This document shows positions 1 to 7,653 of a stretch of DNA of 64,000 nt, in pieces. Made by a program: the position numbers and the translations under genes. Each line of letters starts with the position of its first letter. Positions within the stretch are counted from its first letter, which is position 1. Below the pieces are notes generated by a model. That model saw only the letters and a list, made by a program, of their open reading frames with translations, made no database searches and was not told the DNA's origin. This DNA comes from Diplonema japonicum (taxonomy: Eukaryota > Euglenozoa > Diplonemea > Diplonemida > Diplonemidae), in the NCBI GenBank assembly GCA_964019335.1, contig OZ025696.1, forward strand, positions 186,001 to 250,000, in the 5' to 3' direction.

Positions 1-606
1 GCTTAGAACACGGTGCACGCTTTGCCGCAGTAATCTCCTTTTCACACTGCGACAGCCACTCCCCCTTATGAGAGCCTGTCACCAGCCCTGTAGGACCCAT
101 TAAATCTTCGACATCTTCAAGTGCGACAAAGTACGTGTACAGCTTTGCAACATCCTTCTCGGGAATGGTGTCAGCGTGCCATTTCTGATACTTCGCACCA
201 GGGTCGTTGACCATTATTCCCATGGCTACGAGTAGTGCGTCTGGTCCAAGGGTGTCTTTGATGGTACGGTAGAGCTTGTCGATTATGGTGACGCAGATTT
301 TTTGAACGGCCTCGTCCATGACTACTGGGAGGTTGTAGTGGTGGTTGCCCTTTGTCTGTCTGGGTTTTATCTCCTCCACCTTTCCGAGCATGGTTTCGCA
401 CTCCTTCTTGTCCAGGACCCCGTCTACACGGAGCATCCCGTTCTTATCCATGCTCCGCTTGCCTTGCATGTCCTTGTTCACCTCCGCCACGGAGGCTCCC
501 GCTGACGAGATGGTGAATTCCTTCTTATCGACACCGGAGGAAGCCTCGTCTTCCCATATTTTTAAAGAGCCGAGCACGGCTGTTAGAAGAAGCGATGCAG
601 CGAGCA
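1..606 (-). CDS. phytanoyl-CoA dioxygenase-like protein, C-terminus cut by window edge
   Basis: The frame is open from the ATG at 606 to base 1, giving 202 residues without a stop, so the 3' part lies outside the window. Residues 1-14 form a hydrophobic signal-like start (MLAASLLLTAVLGS). Residues 144-146 are HAD, the HxD iron ligands expected in Fe(II)/2-oxoglutarate dioxygenases. The following stretch LYTYFVALEDV and the GSH triplet near residue 178-180 resemble the PhyH family core. The distal His and the Arg that binds 2-oxoglutarate would lie beyond the edge. Such enzymes hydroxylate varied substrates, so the substrate cannot be named. The signal-like start suggests the secretory pathway. 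Family assignment is from motifs only. Confidence 0.7.
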
Positions 607-696
607 TATTTGTCACCTTAATTCCCCTTTTTTTTTTTTGAGGGGAAAAAAAAAAAAAAAAAGATAATAAACGTTGCATTTTTTTTTTTCCCCCCC

Positions 697-1797
697 TCAC
701 GGGTACACATCACGGCCGGATGGTTGCTGCTCCCATCCTGGGGTGGGGGGTTCATCGTAAGAACTGTTTCTGACCCAATTAGTGCTCCACCCCCACCACC
801 CATCAGAGTACATAGCCGCAGGAACGTCCATCATAGACGCATACATAAAAGCAAGCGAAGCACGGTACCCACTAGCACAGTATATGTAAAGAGGAACCGA
901 TTTCGTGTTGATGCTCCCCGCATGCCAGTAATCCAATATTACGGAGGGAGGGTGAAGAATCCCGTTTGGTTGGGTGTATGTACCAGCATTGGCCTGCGAA
1001 CCCCAAGCGGCGAAGGGAATACGCCCTTTTTCAAGTAAACGCGAAGACCCACTAGACTTCCCCTCGTACTCTTCAAGCGATCTCACATCAACCATTTGAA
1101 CAAGGTTGGTGGAGAATACTTTTTCCACGTCCGAGGTAGATAGCAACACGTTTTTGTGAAACGAAGCTTTAAAGGATGTAGAGGTCAGGTTCCGGACTGT
1201 CTCCTCTACTGGATAGCCCTCGTCGACCCATACTGAGAAGGAACCGTTCATTACCCTGACGTCCTCAACGCCAATATAACTGAGAATGAACCATAGCCTG
1301 CTGGCATAGACTGGGTTTGAACTGTATATGATTGTGGTGCATTTCTTACAGACGCCGAGGGAACCCGCATTTTCTGCAAGTTTATCATCTGGGAGGAGAA
1401 AATTTGTGGGATAGCCGTTTTCGTAAAGATCGGCATCGCTGTGGACAGAATGTGGGATGTGGCCTTCGAGGTAGGTGGCGTTGCCTCGTTGGGTCTCGAA
1501 GATTACGAGATCTCGCTTTTCATCGTAGTTGTTTGGTTTTGGACCAGAGTGGTACTTGTAGTCGATGGCCTTCTTCACCCACTGTACCGGCATGACCTGG
1601 GCTTTCATCTTCCCAGATGCGGGTGTTGGTGGGTCGTCGTTGTTGTCATCAGTTGTGTCTTTTGTTATTATGGCCACGACGAGCGCGAGAACGAGAACCG
1701 ACAGGATGGCGATCGCCACCGCTTTTTCGTCTTTCCACCATGGTTTTTTGCTGCGTGGGTTTGGGTAGTTGTTGAGGGAGTGTTTCTCTTCTTCCAT
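697..1797 (-). CDS. membrane-anchored tandem rhodanese (sulfurtransferase)
   Basis: 366 residues. A Trp/Lys-rich cytosolic start is followed by one membrane segment at about residues 25-45, giving a type II anchor. A Thr/Pro/Asp linker leads to two rhodanese-like domains. The first carries the usual inter-domain features (EGHIPHSVHSDADLY) but no clear catalytic loop. The second has CASGYRAS, a rhodanese active-site loop with the catalytic Cys. This two-domain plan is that of thiosulfate or 3-mercaptopyruvate sulfurtransferases, which move a sulfane sulfur through a Cys persulfide. The membrane anchor is unusual for a family that is mostly cytosolic or mitochondrial. Several N-x-S/T sites fit a lumenal or extracellular catalytic part. 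The start is followed by the anchor and preceded by an A-rich leader. Confidence 0.85.
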   Translation of the reverse strand: MEEEKHSLNNYPNPRSKKPWWKDEKAVAIAILSVLVLALVVAIITKDTTDDNNDDPPTPASGKMKAQVMPVQWVKKAIDYKYHSGPKPNNYDEKRDLVIFETQRGNATYLEGHIPHSVHSDADLYENGYPTNFLLPDDKLAENAGSLGVCKKCTTIIYSSNPVYASRLWFILSYIGVEDVRVMNGSFSVWVDEGYPVEETVRNLTSTSFKASFHKNVLLSTSDVEKVFSTNLVQMVDVRSLEEYEGKSSGSSRLLEKGRIPFAAWGSQANAGTYTQPNGILHPPSVILDYWHAGSINTKSVPLYIYCASGYRASLAFMYASMMDVPAAMYSDGWWGWSTNWVRNSSYDEPPTPGWEQQPSGRDVYP

Positions 1798-2128
1798 TTT
1801 TCTTTTTTTTTTTTTCTTTTTTTAACTTTTTCTTTTTTTGTTTAAAAAGTAGAAAGATAAAAAAAAAAATAATAAAATAATAAAAACAGGGAGGGATGAA
1901 AAAAAAAAATAAAAAAAAAGAAAAAAACAGAAAGGAAAATCTAAAAGACCTTCGGTGCGGAATAAAAAAAAAAAAAAAAGAACGGAAAAAAATAATTTTG
2001 TCTTCGTTTTGTCGACAATGTCAAAGAATATAAAAAAAAAAAAAAAAAAAAGACTGTTTTTTTTTTTTCTTTTTGCAGCTGGGATAAAAAAGTTTTATAC
2101 AATCTTTTTTTTTTCTAAATATTCTGTT
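1798..2128. other. homopolymer-rich intergenic spacer
   Basis: This spacer is made largely of A and T runs. On the sense (minus) strand a pyrimidine-rich stretch is followed by an A-rich leader that runs into the ATG of the rhodanese gene. No gene is seen. Confidence 0.6.
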
Positions 2129-2698
2129 TTACTGTGTCTTGGAAACCTGCTGCACAATGGGGTGTTGGACGGCCGCCTTGGCGATATCCCCTGTCAGCTT
2201 TTTTTGGGACTCGATCTCGAGGCGCAGCGCCTCTATCGACTCGGCCAAAGTCTTGCGCTCCACCTGGAACGCAGACTCCTTCGCCAGCGTTTCTGCGAAC
2301 TTCTCGGCGAATTGCAATTCCTTGAAACGGACCTCTTCTTGAACTCTCTTAGCTACCTCTGTGTCGAGTTTCTGCCGTTTTTTCGCCTGATCTTCGACAC
2401 CCCCCCTCTCCAGCCTCCTTAACTCCTTCACTTCAAAGGCATCCACGCAAACCTTCTTGTGCTTCATAAGCGCTGCCGTAACCGCCTTCAGCTCATGTTC
2501 CGCAATGTCCTTCTCCACCTGCCCGACCCTTTCAGACCTTTCCTTCTCCGCTTCCTCGATCAGGCCAGCCACCCTTTCCATCTTGTCTTTCAGCCCCATC
2601 ACGTTGTCTAACCCAAGCTTACCGGCAATGATCTTGCCTTCAACAGTTTCCGCGGCGGTGTAGAGGTCACGCATCAAGGGCTCCTTGCGGCGAGCAGG

Positions 2699-2701
<3 letters not shown>
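2129..2701 (-). CDS. coiled-coil protein, uncharacterised
   Basis: 190 residues from the ATG at 2701. I chose this start because it directly follows a run of 28 sense-strand A; the longer in-frame extension is poly-Lys/Phe translated from homopolymers. The protein is almost wholly helical and charged, with heptad patterns (for example ALRLEIESQKKL), so a coiled coil is expected. No catalytic motif, signal peptide or membrane segment is seen. Upstream on the sense strand a sequence ending TTTTTGTTTCAG lies about 34 bases before the ATG and looks like a splice acceptor, possibly for a trans-spliced leader. Function unknown. Confidence 0.75.
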
Positions 2702-2734
<33 letters not shown>

Positions 2735-2771
2735 CTGAAACAAAAATATTTTATTTAGAAAATAGTTGTTA

Positions 2772-2804
<33 letters not shown>

Positions 2805-2890
2805 AAGCGCGCATGGTAAATGTACACATTTTATAGGGGGGGGGGAAACAAAAATAAAAAAGAAGAAAAATCTTCAAAAAGAAAATAAAA

Positions 2891-2967
2891 AGAGATAAAG
2901 GAGGCCAGTGTGTTTTTCTTTTTTTTTCCGGCGGCGCCCTGCACAAAAAAAAAAAAAAAACCGTCTA
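2891..2967. repeat. repeat R5, truncated and interrupted by homopolymers
   Basis: Matches the end of repeat R (see R1) from GATAAAGGAGGCCAGTGT through CGGCGCCCTGCACA to CCGTCTA. The copy is split by a T-rich insertion after AGTGT and a run of A after GCACA. The interrupting runs are absent from R1-R3. Confidence 0.6.
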
Positions 2968-2982
2968 AAAAGAATTCGTAAA

Positions 2983-3858
2983 TCACGTAACGACACTATA
3001 AACTCCTGTTGGCCTGCTGCTGTTCGTAAGGTCAGCGTACCCCGTATAGTCACGAGAGCTAATGTATTTCGACAACGCGATGTCAATGCCGATAATGCGA
3101 CCTTTGCAGTGCACGCCGATCCGGCCCAAGCCTTGGATGGTGTGCCCCACCACGATAGAGGTCACAGGCTGGGTGTCCTTATAAACAGGGAGAGAGTTTA
3201 TCGTAGAAAGAACGCTGGTTATAATGGAACAATCACCCCGCGCAGCTTGCTGAATAGGATCGCGGGTCCAGAGGGGCCCGGAGGAGTGCAGCAACGGGTG
3301 TAAAAAGTTACCAGTTGCGATTTTCAATGTTAACTGTTCGTCAAGAGATTCTATGCTCTGCGTGACGTGGTGCGGTAACAGCCCGGCATGGACGAAAACG
3401 TAAGGGCCTCTTCTTATAACCTTTGGGAGCTTTAACAATGCTTGCCCCCATTCGCCTTGTGGGCTGAAGACTTGTCTTCGTGCGTCCTTGCCGCCAATGT
3501 CGGTCACCTCATCTTGGTGAGCGTAGGAGATCATACCTTGAAGGTTCATCAGTTCGTGGTTACCCATGAGGTTCACGACCTCGCCGCCCGTTGCCTCGGT
3601 TTCTTGTTTCAACCTCTCGAACAGTTTGTATATGCGGCGGGCGTCAGGGCCGCGGTCTATTATGTCGCCTGTTTGTACCAGTAGGTCCCCGTCACGGCCT
3701 TTCCATTCCAGGTCTTCTCCCACCAGGCCTGTCATTTGTAGGACCCTCACGGCCTTCTCGTAGTCACCGTGGAGGTCTCCCACAGCTGCGATTTTGGCTT
3801 CTGTGTGCGTTGCAGTGTGGTACAGTACTAGGGCTACAATAGCTAACTTGTACGGCAT
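2983..3858 (-). CDS. secreted PPP-family (Shewanella-like) metallophosphatase
   Basis: 291 residues. Residues 1-21 form a signal peptide (hydrophobic core LAIVALVLY). The metallophosphoesterase signature is complete at the N-terminal side: GDLHGD at 27-32, GDIIDRG at 64-70 and GNHE at 99-102, with a later VFVHAGLLP and VVGHTIQG supplying the remaining metal His residues. This order and spacing match PPP protein phosphatases of the Shewanella-like group, which bind two metal ions and hydrolyse phosphoesters. Length fits a single catalytic domain. The signal peptide points to an ER, vacuolar or extracellular site rather than cytosolic signalling. Substrate is not predictable from sequence. Confidence 0.88.
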   Translation of the reverse strand: MPYKLAIVALVLYHTATHTEAKIAAVGDLHGDYEKAVRVLQMTGLVGEDLEWKGRDGDLLVQTGDIIDRGPDARRIYKLFERLKQETEATGGEVVNLMGNHELMNLQGMISYAHQDEVTDIGGKDARRQVFSPQGEWGQALLKLPKVIRRGPYVFVHAGLLPHHVTQSIESLDEQLTLKIATGNFLHPLLHSSGPLWTRDPIQQAARGDCSIITSVLSTINSLPVYKDTQPVTSIVVGHTIQGLGRIGVHCKGRIIGIDIALSKYISSRDYTGYADLTNSSRPTGVYSVVT

Positions 3859-4100
3859 TTTCTTTTTTTTTCTTTCCCCCCCTCTCCTCCTTTGTTCCTT
3901 CGTTTTTTTTTTCTTTTTTTTTTCTTTTGTCTATAAAAAGAAGAAGAAAAAAAAAAAGAAAATAGAGAAGAAAAAAGAAAAGAATCGGTATAAACGGTTG
4001 TCTAGGATGGAGAGGAGGGGGGGGAGACCGTATGCCTGGATGGAAGAAAAAAGAATTACTTACTTTAGGGGGAAAAAAAAAAAAGAAAAAGCGCGACCCA

Positions 4101-4709
4101 TTACTCCTTCTTCTTCTTTTTCTCAGTGTAAGGGAGCAGCATCCCCCTCTTCCTCCACGCATCGCTGAGGTCCGTAAGCTCTTTGTGCACGTACTTGTCG
4201 ATGGTGAATGGGATATAAACTGTCGTCAGAGGGGTGATCTCAGGGGGCGCAGAGTAGAATGCTATTGCGGCCGTCCACGGTCCTTTAGTATGCTGTGGTA
4301 GTGGCTTCTTTACCGAGCCCTTGAAGGGAGAAGTGTGGCAGGCTGTGGGGGTTAGAATATTGGACGACCAAGAGCAGTTGCTACCATGGAGGAACCTGCA
4401 GCAGATGTCATAACCCTCATCTCCCTTGTAAGTAATGACGTCCCCAGCAATGTCGTGTTTGAGGCCCAACTCAAAGCGACCGTCGGCCGGGATCTCCCAC
4501 CCCATGAGGGTTATGTTCACCGAAGCAAATGGGCCACTACCGTCATATGCCACCAAGACCTCTACTTTGCTCCCGGTCACTCTGACACCACCGGTCTCTA
4601 CCTCTTCTCGCCAGCTGTCTTCCCCTGTGTAAAGCACTTTCCCCTCCTGCCTGTGTATGTGCCCCATAGATACCTGCATCGCAATTGCCATGGCCACTGA
4701 ACCTGCCAT
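4101..4709 (-). CDS. uncharacterised protein
   Basis: 202 residues from an ATG placed directly after a run of sense-strand A. The N-terminus (MAGSVAMAIAMQVSMG) is weakly hydrophobic and might be a poor signal sequence. The middle is beta-rich with paired Cys (YDICCRFLHGSNCSW) and two N-x-T/S sites, which fits a small secreted or lumenal domain. The C-terminus ends in poly-Lys from an A run, so the true end might differ if an intron or a homopolymer length change is involved. I do not recognise the family. Confidence 0.65.
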   Translation of the reverse strand: MAGSVAMAIAMQVSMGHIHRQEGKVLYTGEDSWREEVETGGVRVTGSKVEVLVAYDGSGPFASVNITLMGWEIPADGRFELGLKHDIAGDVITYKGDEGYDICCRFLHGSNCSWSSNILTPTACHTSPFKGSVKKPLPQHTKGPWTAAIAFYSAPPEITPLTTVYIPFTIDKYVHKELTDLSDAWRKRGMLLPYTEKKKKKE

Positions 4710-4753
4710 CTTTTTTTTTTTTTTTTTTGTCTGCTAGGGTTTTGTTTCAAAGA

Positions 4754-4793
4754 CTTGTCTAAACAAAAGGGTAACGTGGCTTTTTTTTAAAAG
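4754..4793. repeat. short relative of the 22.9-kb tandem repeat
   Basis: CAAAGACTTGTCTAAACAAA followed by AGGGTAACGTGG resembles the core of the tandem units at 22878-23138 and the copy near 54.49 kb. It lies in the 4710-5173 spacer, which otherwise shows no gene. Confidence 0.4.
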
Positions 4794-5028
4794 CAAATGA
4801 AAAAGTGTTCCGTTTGCATCAATTCCTTTATAGCTAGCGATCGACCTGGGGACTGATGTACTTTTTAAAATTGATTTTTCTGCGCGCTCATAACGTAAAC
4901 AAACTCACGCCTCGCATTCCTTGTTGCGATAAATTGCCTGTAAGACACGTAAGAGTTGTGACTTCTATTTTAAATCTATTCTCACAGCTAAGAAGCTGTT
5001 TGGTTAGTTCCCTTCCCTACACAGGTTG

Positions 5029-5105
5029 CTGTGGTGTGGAGCTCGCGACTGCATGAACTTCGGGGGGGGGGGGGGGGGGGGGGTAGGCGGCGAGCCTGTG
5101 GAGTT
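5029..5105 (-). pseudogene. 3'-end fragment of the A family
   Basis: On the minus strand this degenerates from the A-family terminal codons (...RLDTYSPKLMRS in the intact genes). The common pattern is CTCCACAGGCTCG followed by a C-rich stretch and GCATGCAGTCG-like sequence. A long G run (plus strand) interrupts it. It lies just downstream of the intact A4 3' end, so it looks like a leftover of an older tandem unit. Confidence 0.5.
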
Positions 5106-5173
5106 GGTAGGTATCCGAATTAGCACTCAACCGATGCTCCTTTCTTCTTAGGGGAGTTGTTGTGGTATGGAGC

Positions 5174-6349
5174 TCACGACCGCATGAGCTTCGGGGAGTA
5201 GGTGTCGAGCCTGTGGAGGTGGCTGTCCTTTATGAGTGAGGATGGGTGGGCATCGTGGACGACAGAGGCGGCGATCAGGGTGGATCGTTCCACCTTCTCC
5301 ACGGGGTTCACACTGCGCTGTACCACTGTGTCCATGAGCGTCAGGTCGAAGCAGTGTGTTGCCGCCACCACCACGTGCAGTGAAGCCTCCTCCACGGGCA
5401 GTGCCCCAGACCGCGTCAGCGAATCCAGCAGGTCGAACGCTTTGTTCCGTTCCTCCTTCTGCCCCTCCCCGTCCAGCACCTGTTCTTCCGCAGGGCTCAG
5501 CAGCGCCTTCTGTCCCTTCCGTTTCCACTGTTTCCCTGTCTTTATGATCGTGGGCCGCAGGCAGTTGTCCTCGTCGAACTCCTTGTATTTCTCTTCCAGC
5601 TTCTCTGGCAGCTTGCTGATGTCTCCTTCCTCTTCATAAACAATCTCTCTTCCCTCTTCTCTTTTTCCCTCCTCCTCGTGCTTTTCTTCTTCTTGTTGCT
5701 CTGTTTTCTCAGAATCCTTGGCTTCCGTTTCAACTGCCTCTGCTGTGTCCTGTGCATCCATCTTCTCGGTATGCTGTTCCTCATTCTTTTGTTCTGTCTT
5801 CTCCGCTACTGTTTCAACTGCCACTGGTCCACATGATTCAACTGCCTCAAGATGTGCACCATCAGATATATTTTTCCCTCCCGTGCTGCTATGCTCGGGA
5901 AGATCAAAGCCTTTTTTCTTCACCTTCTTAGCTTGCTTATAGAAGGTCTTCGACTGTACTGAAAGATCTTCGCACGCATTCATACATACTGGTTCACATG
6001 ATTCAACTGCATATGGATTTAGTGGTTCTTGTGGCTCTTGAACCTTATTGGATACGGTTGATAGCAGCCTCTTTACGGAAAGCAACGGGGTGATCCTCTT
6101 TTTCTTGGGAAGTTCGCTCAAACAGCAGTTTATGTTCATAAGCATAGCACTCTCTTCGGTAGCACTCAAGGTACTAGGATGCATTGCAACCCTTTGTAGG
6201 TCTGTTAGTTCTGTGCTAGCTGCCCCACATATGTCCTCTCCAGCCAAATCCAATGTGTCCCTTCTCATCGTCGTAAGCTTCGTCTGAAATAGGTTTACCT
6301 TTTCTTGATATTCAGGCTGTGCGTACACGGGTAGCCCTCTGACTTCAAC
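5174..6349 (-). pseudogene. A4: 3' exon or remnant of an A-family paralogue
   Basis: The frame is open from about 6349 to the stop at 5174. From CMNACEDLSVQSKTFYKQ onward it is nearly identical to the C-terminal half of A3: acidic Glu/Lys-rich linker, then the shared ~150-residue terminal domain (KQWKRKGQK, THCFDLTLMDTV, YSPKLMRS). The first ~115 residues are unlike A1-A3. At 6350-6351 the sense strand has a pyrimidine-rich CCCTCTTAG, a good splice acceptor, with repeat R1 just upstream. It could therefore be the last exon of a gene whose upstream exons were lost or replaced. No copy of the conserved N-terminal exon precedes it, so I treat it as a remnant. An ATG at 6328 would give 384 residues if translated alone. 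Confidence 0.6.
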
Positions 6350-6373
6350 CTAAGAGGGAAAGATGAAAAGAAG

Positions 6374-6553
6374 AAATATAGGAGTTAAAGGAGGCCGGTG
6401 CTGGCGGCGCCCTGCACAAGAACTGTCTACGGGGGCACACCGCGGCCGAGTTGTAGCTTTCTGCGTTCCGCATCGTGTCCTTAATACGTGCGGTGTACAG
6501 CTCAACCCCAGCCGCGGCGTCCCGGGTAACCAAGATTCGGCGCTTGTGCAGTT
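6374..6553. repeat. repeat R1 (SINE-like, ~180 bp)
   Basis: Read on the minus strand it begins AAACTGCACAAGCGCCGAAT and ends CTCCTTTAACTCCTATAT. Related copies are R2 (7464-7624), R3 (41840-42010), R4 (58283-58374, partial) and R5 (2891-2967, interrupted). Copies share ends but differ internally by substitutions and small indels, as expected of a dispersed short element. No tRNA-like box A/B was clear enough to call a polymerase III promoter. Confidence 0.65.
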
Positions 6554-6665
6554 TGCAACCTGTTCGTCACCCTGAGCATCTGCATTACGTTCTTCCACTT
6601 GGGCGCTACCGGTGATGACCGACGAGGAGGTCAACAGCGAACAACACATCTGATGACAGGCTCTC

Positions 6666-7326
6666 CGGTAAGGTGGGGATAGACCGGCGATCGCCGGTCT
6701 AAGCAATTCTTTTTGAAAACGTCGACGGTCTACGTAGATCGGCGAATTTCTTGTGTCTGCGGTAGGCCTACGGGGGGGCAGGGGTTGCCCCGTTTGTGAG
6801 GAACTTTTCTCTTCTTATTGATCACGGGGTGAGTGGTTTTAGTATTAGTTGAAAGCCACGATGTGCTTCTTCCATCAAACATAGTACCCCATGAGCGAAC
6901 TTTTGCGTGTCCCACGGAGTCCAACTCAGTTCCACGGCATCCAGTCTGTGCCACGAAAAGGTACACAAACCGTACTTCGACGCTCTGATGGGCAACGTGA
7001 AGCAGCGGTTAGCGTCGCAGCCGGAGTTGCAAGCTGCCGGTTTATTCGATCTTGACCATAAGATCTATGCAGGGGACAGGCCCGAAATCGAAACAGCTAA
7101 GCAGTTGGTCGGGCCGTTGCTTCACCACTTAGACAATCAGTTCTCCATAGAACTTGGCAAAGAGGCAAAGGATAAAGTGTGGAAGAGGGTGCAGCAGCTG
7201 AAGCCAGATAACTGGGTTAAGGCCGTGCGAGAAGACATCAGTCTAGTGGTGGCTGAGCTTGTCAAGCTCAAGACAAGTTCTTCTCCCATCAACCACGACA
7301 CCATCAGGGAGAGGGCTCTTTCCTAA
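6666..7326 (+). mobile_element. element Q1 with a perfect 20-bp palindrome
   Basis: The first 70 bases are nearly identical to Q2 (39399). Both begin GGTAAGGTGGGGAT and contain the perfect palindrome AGACCGGCGATCGCCGGTCT, here at 6681-6700. A diverged half-site (GATCGGCGA) follows about 60 bases later, then a GGGGCAGGGGTTGCCCC hairpin. A block in the second half, translated as part of the ORF at 6907-7326, is also shared with Q2. Shared non-coding ends plus shared coding block mark a transposon or a decayed derivative. Terminal repeats and target duplications were not identified. Confidence 0.55.
6907..7326 (+). CDS. element-encoded ORF, uncharacterised
   Basis: 139 residues on the plus strand, opposite to every host gene. 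The stretch around ETAKQLVGPLLHHLDNQF and KDKVWKRVQQLK is conserved in the second copy (around 39,780-39,895), although the flanks differ. That makes it coding sequence of the element or of its parent. PYFDALMGNVKQRLASQ recalls helices in hAT-type transposases, but this is too weak to assign. It is probably a remnant. Confidence 0.35.
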   Translation: MSHGVQLSSTASSLCHEKVHKPYFDALMGNVKQRLASQPELQAAGLFDLDHKIYAGDRPEIETAKQLVGPLLHHLDNQFSIELGKEAKDKVWKRVQQLKPDNWVKAVREDISLVVAELVKLKTSSSPINHDTIRERALS

Positions 7327-7335
7327 GCCCTGCAT

Positions 7336-7370
7336 CGCGACGGCATGAACTTCGGGGGGCGAGCCTCTTT
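7336..7370 (-). pseudogene. short A-family 3'-end fragment
   Basis: GCGACGGCATGAACTTCGGG on the plus strand resembles the terminal codons of A1-A4 paralogues. It is followed by the same pyrimidine-rich tail (TTTCTTTCTCACC...CTAGAGAGTTGTTGTGG) that flanks A2 and A3. It shows that A1's native 3' end was replaced. Confidence 0.4.
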
Positions 7371-7463
7371 TAGCTCCTTTTCTTTTCTTTTTCTTTCTCA
7401 CCCTCAATCTAGAGAGTTGTTGTGGTGGGTCGTTTGTTGACATATCTTTCCCATACTAACGGT

Positions 7464-7624
7464 CATATAAGAGTTAAAGGAGACCAATGTCGGTGGCGCC
7501 CTGCATAAGTACTCATTACAAGGGGGAGCACCTCGGCCGAGCTGTAGCTTCTTCTGCGTTCCGCGTTGTGCCCTTAACCCGAGCCGGGGATCCCGGTAAC
7601 CAAGATTCAGCGCTCGTGCAGTTT
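7464..7624. repeat. repeat R2
   Basis: Same orientation and ends as R1: minus strand begins AAACTGCACGAGCGCTGAAT and ends CTCCTTTAACTCTTATAT. It lies directly against the 3' end of A1, about 30 bases past its stop. Confidence 0.6.
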
Positions 7625-7653
7625 AAAAGAAAGAAAGAAATCGGGTTTTCAAA

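Noticed and set aside
618-803. Small minus-strand frame ahead of the rhodanese stop
   Set aside because: It overlaps the rhodanese 3' end in another frame and ends in Phe/Lys homopolymer.
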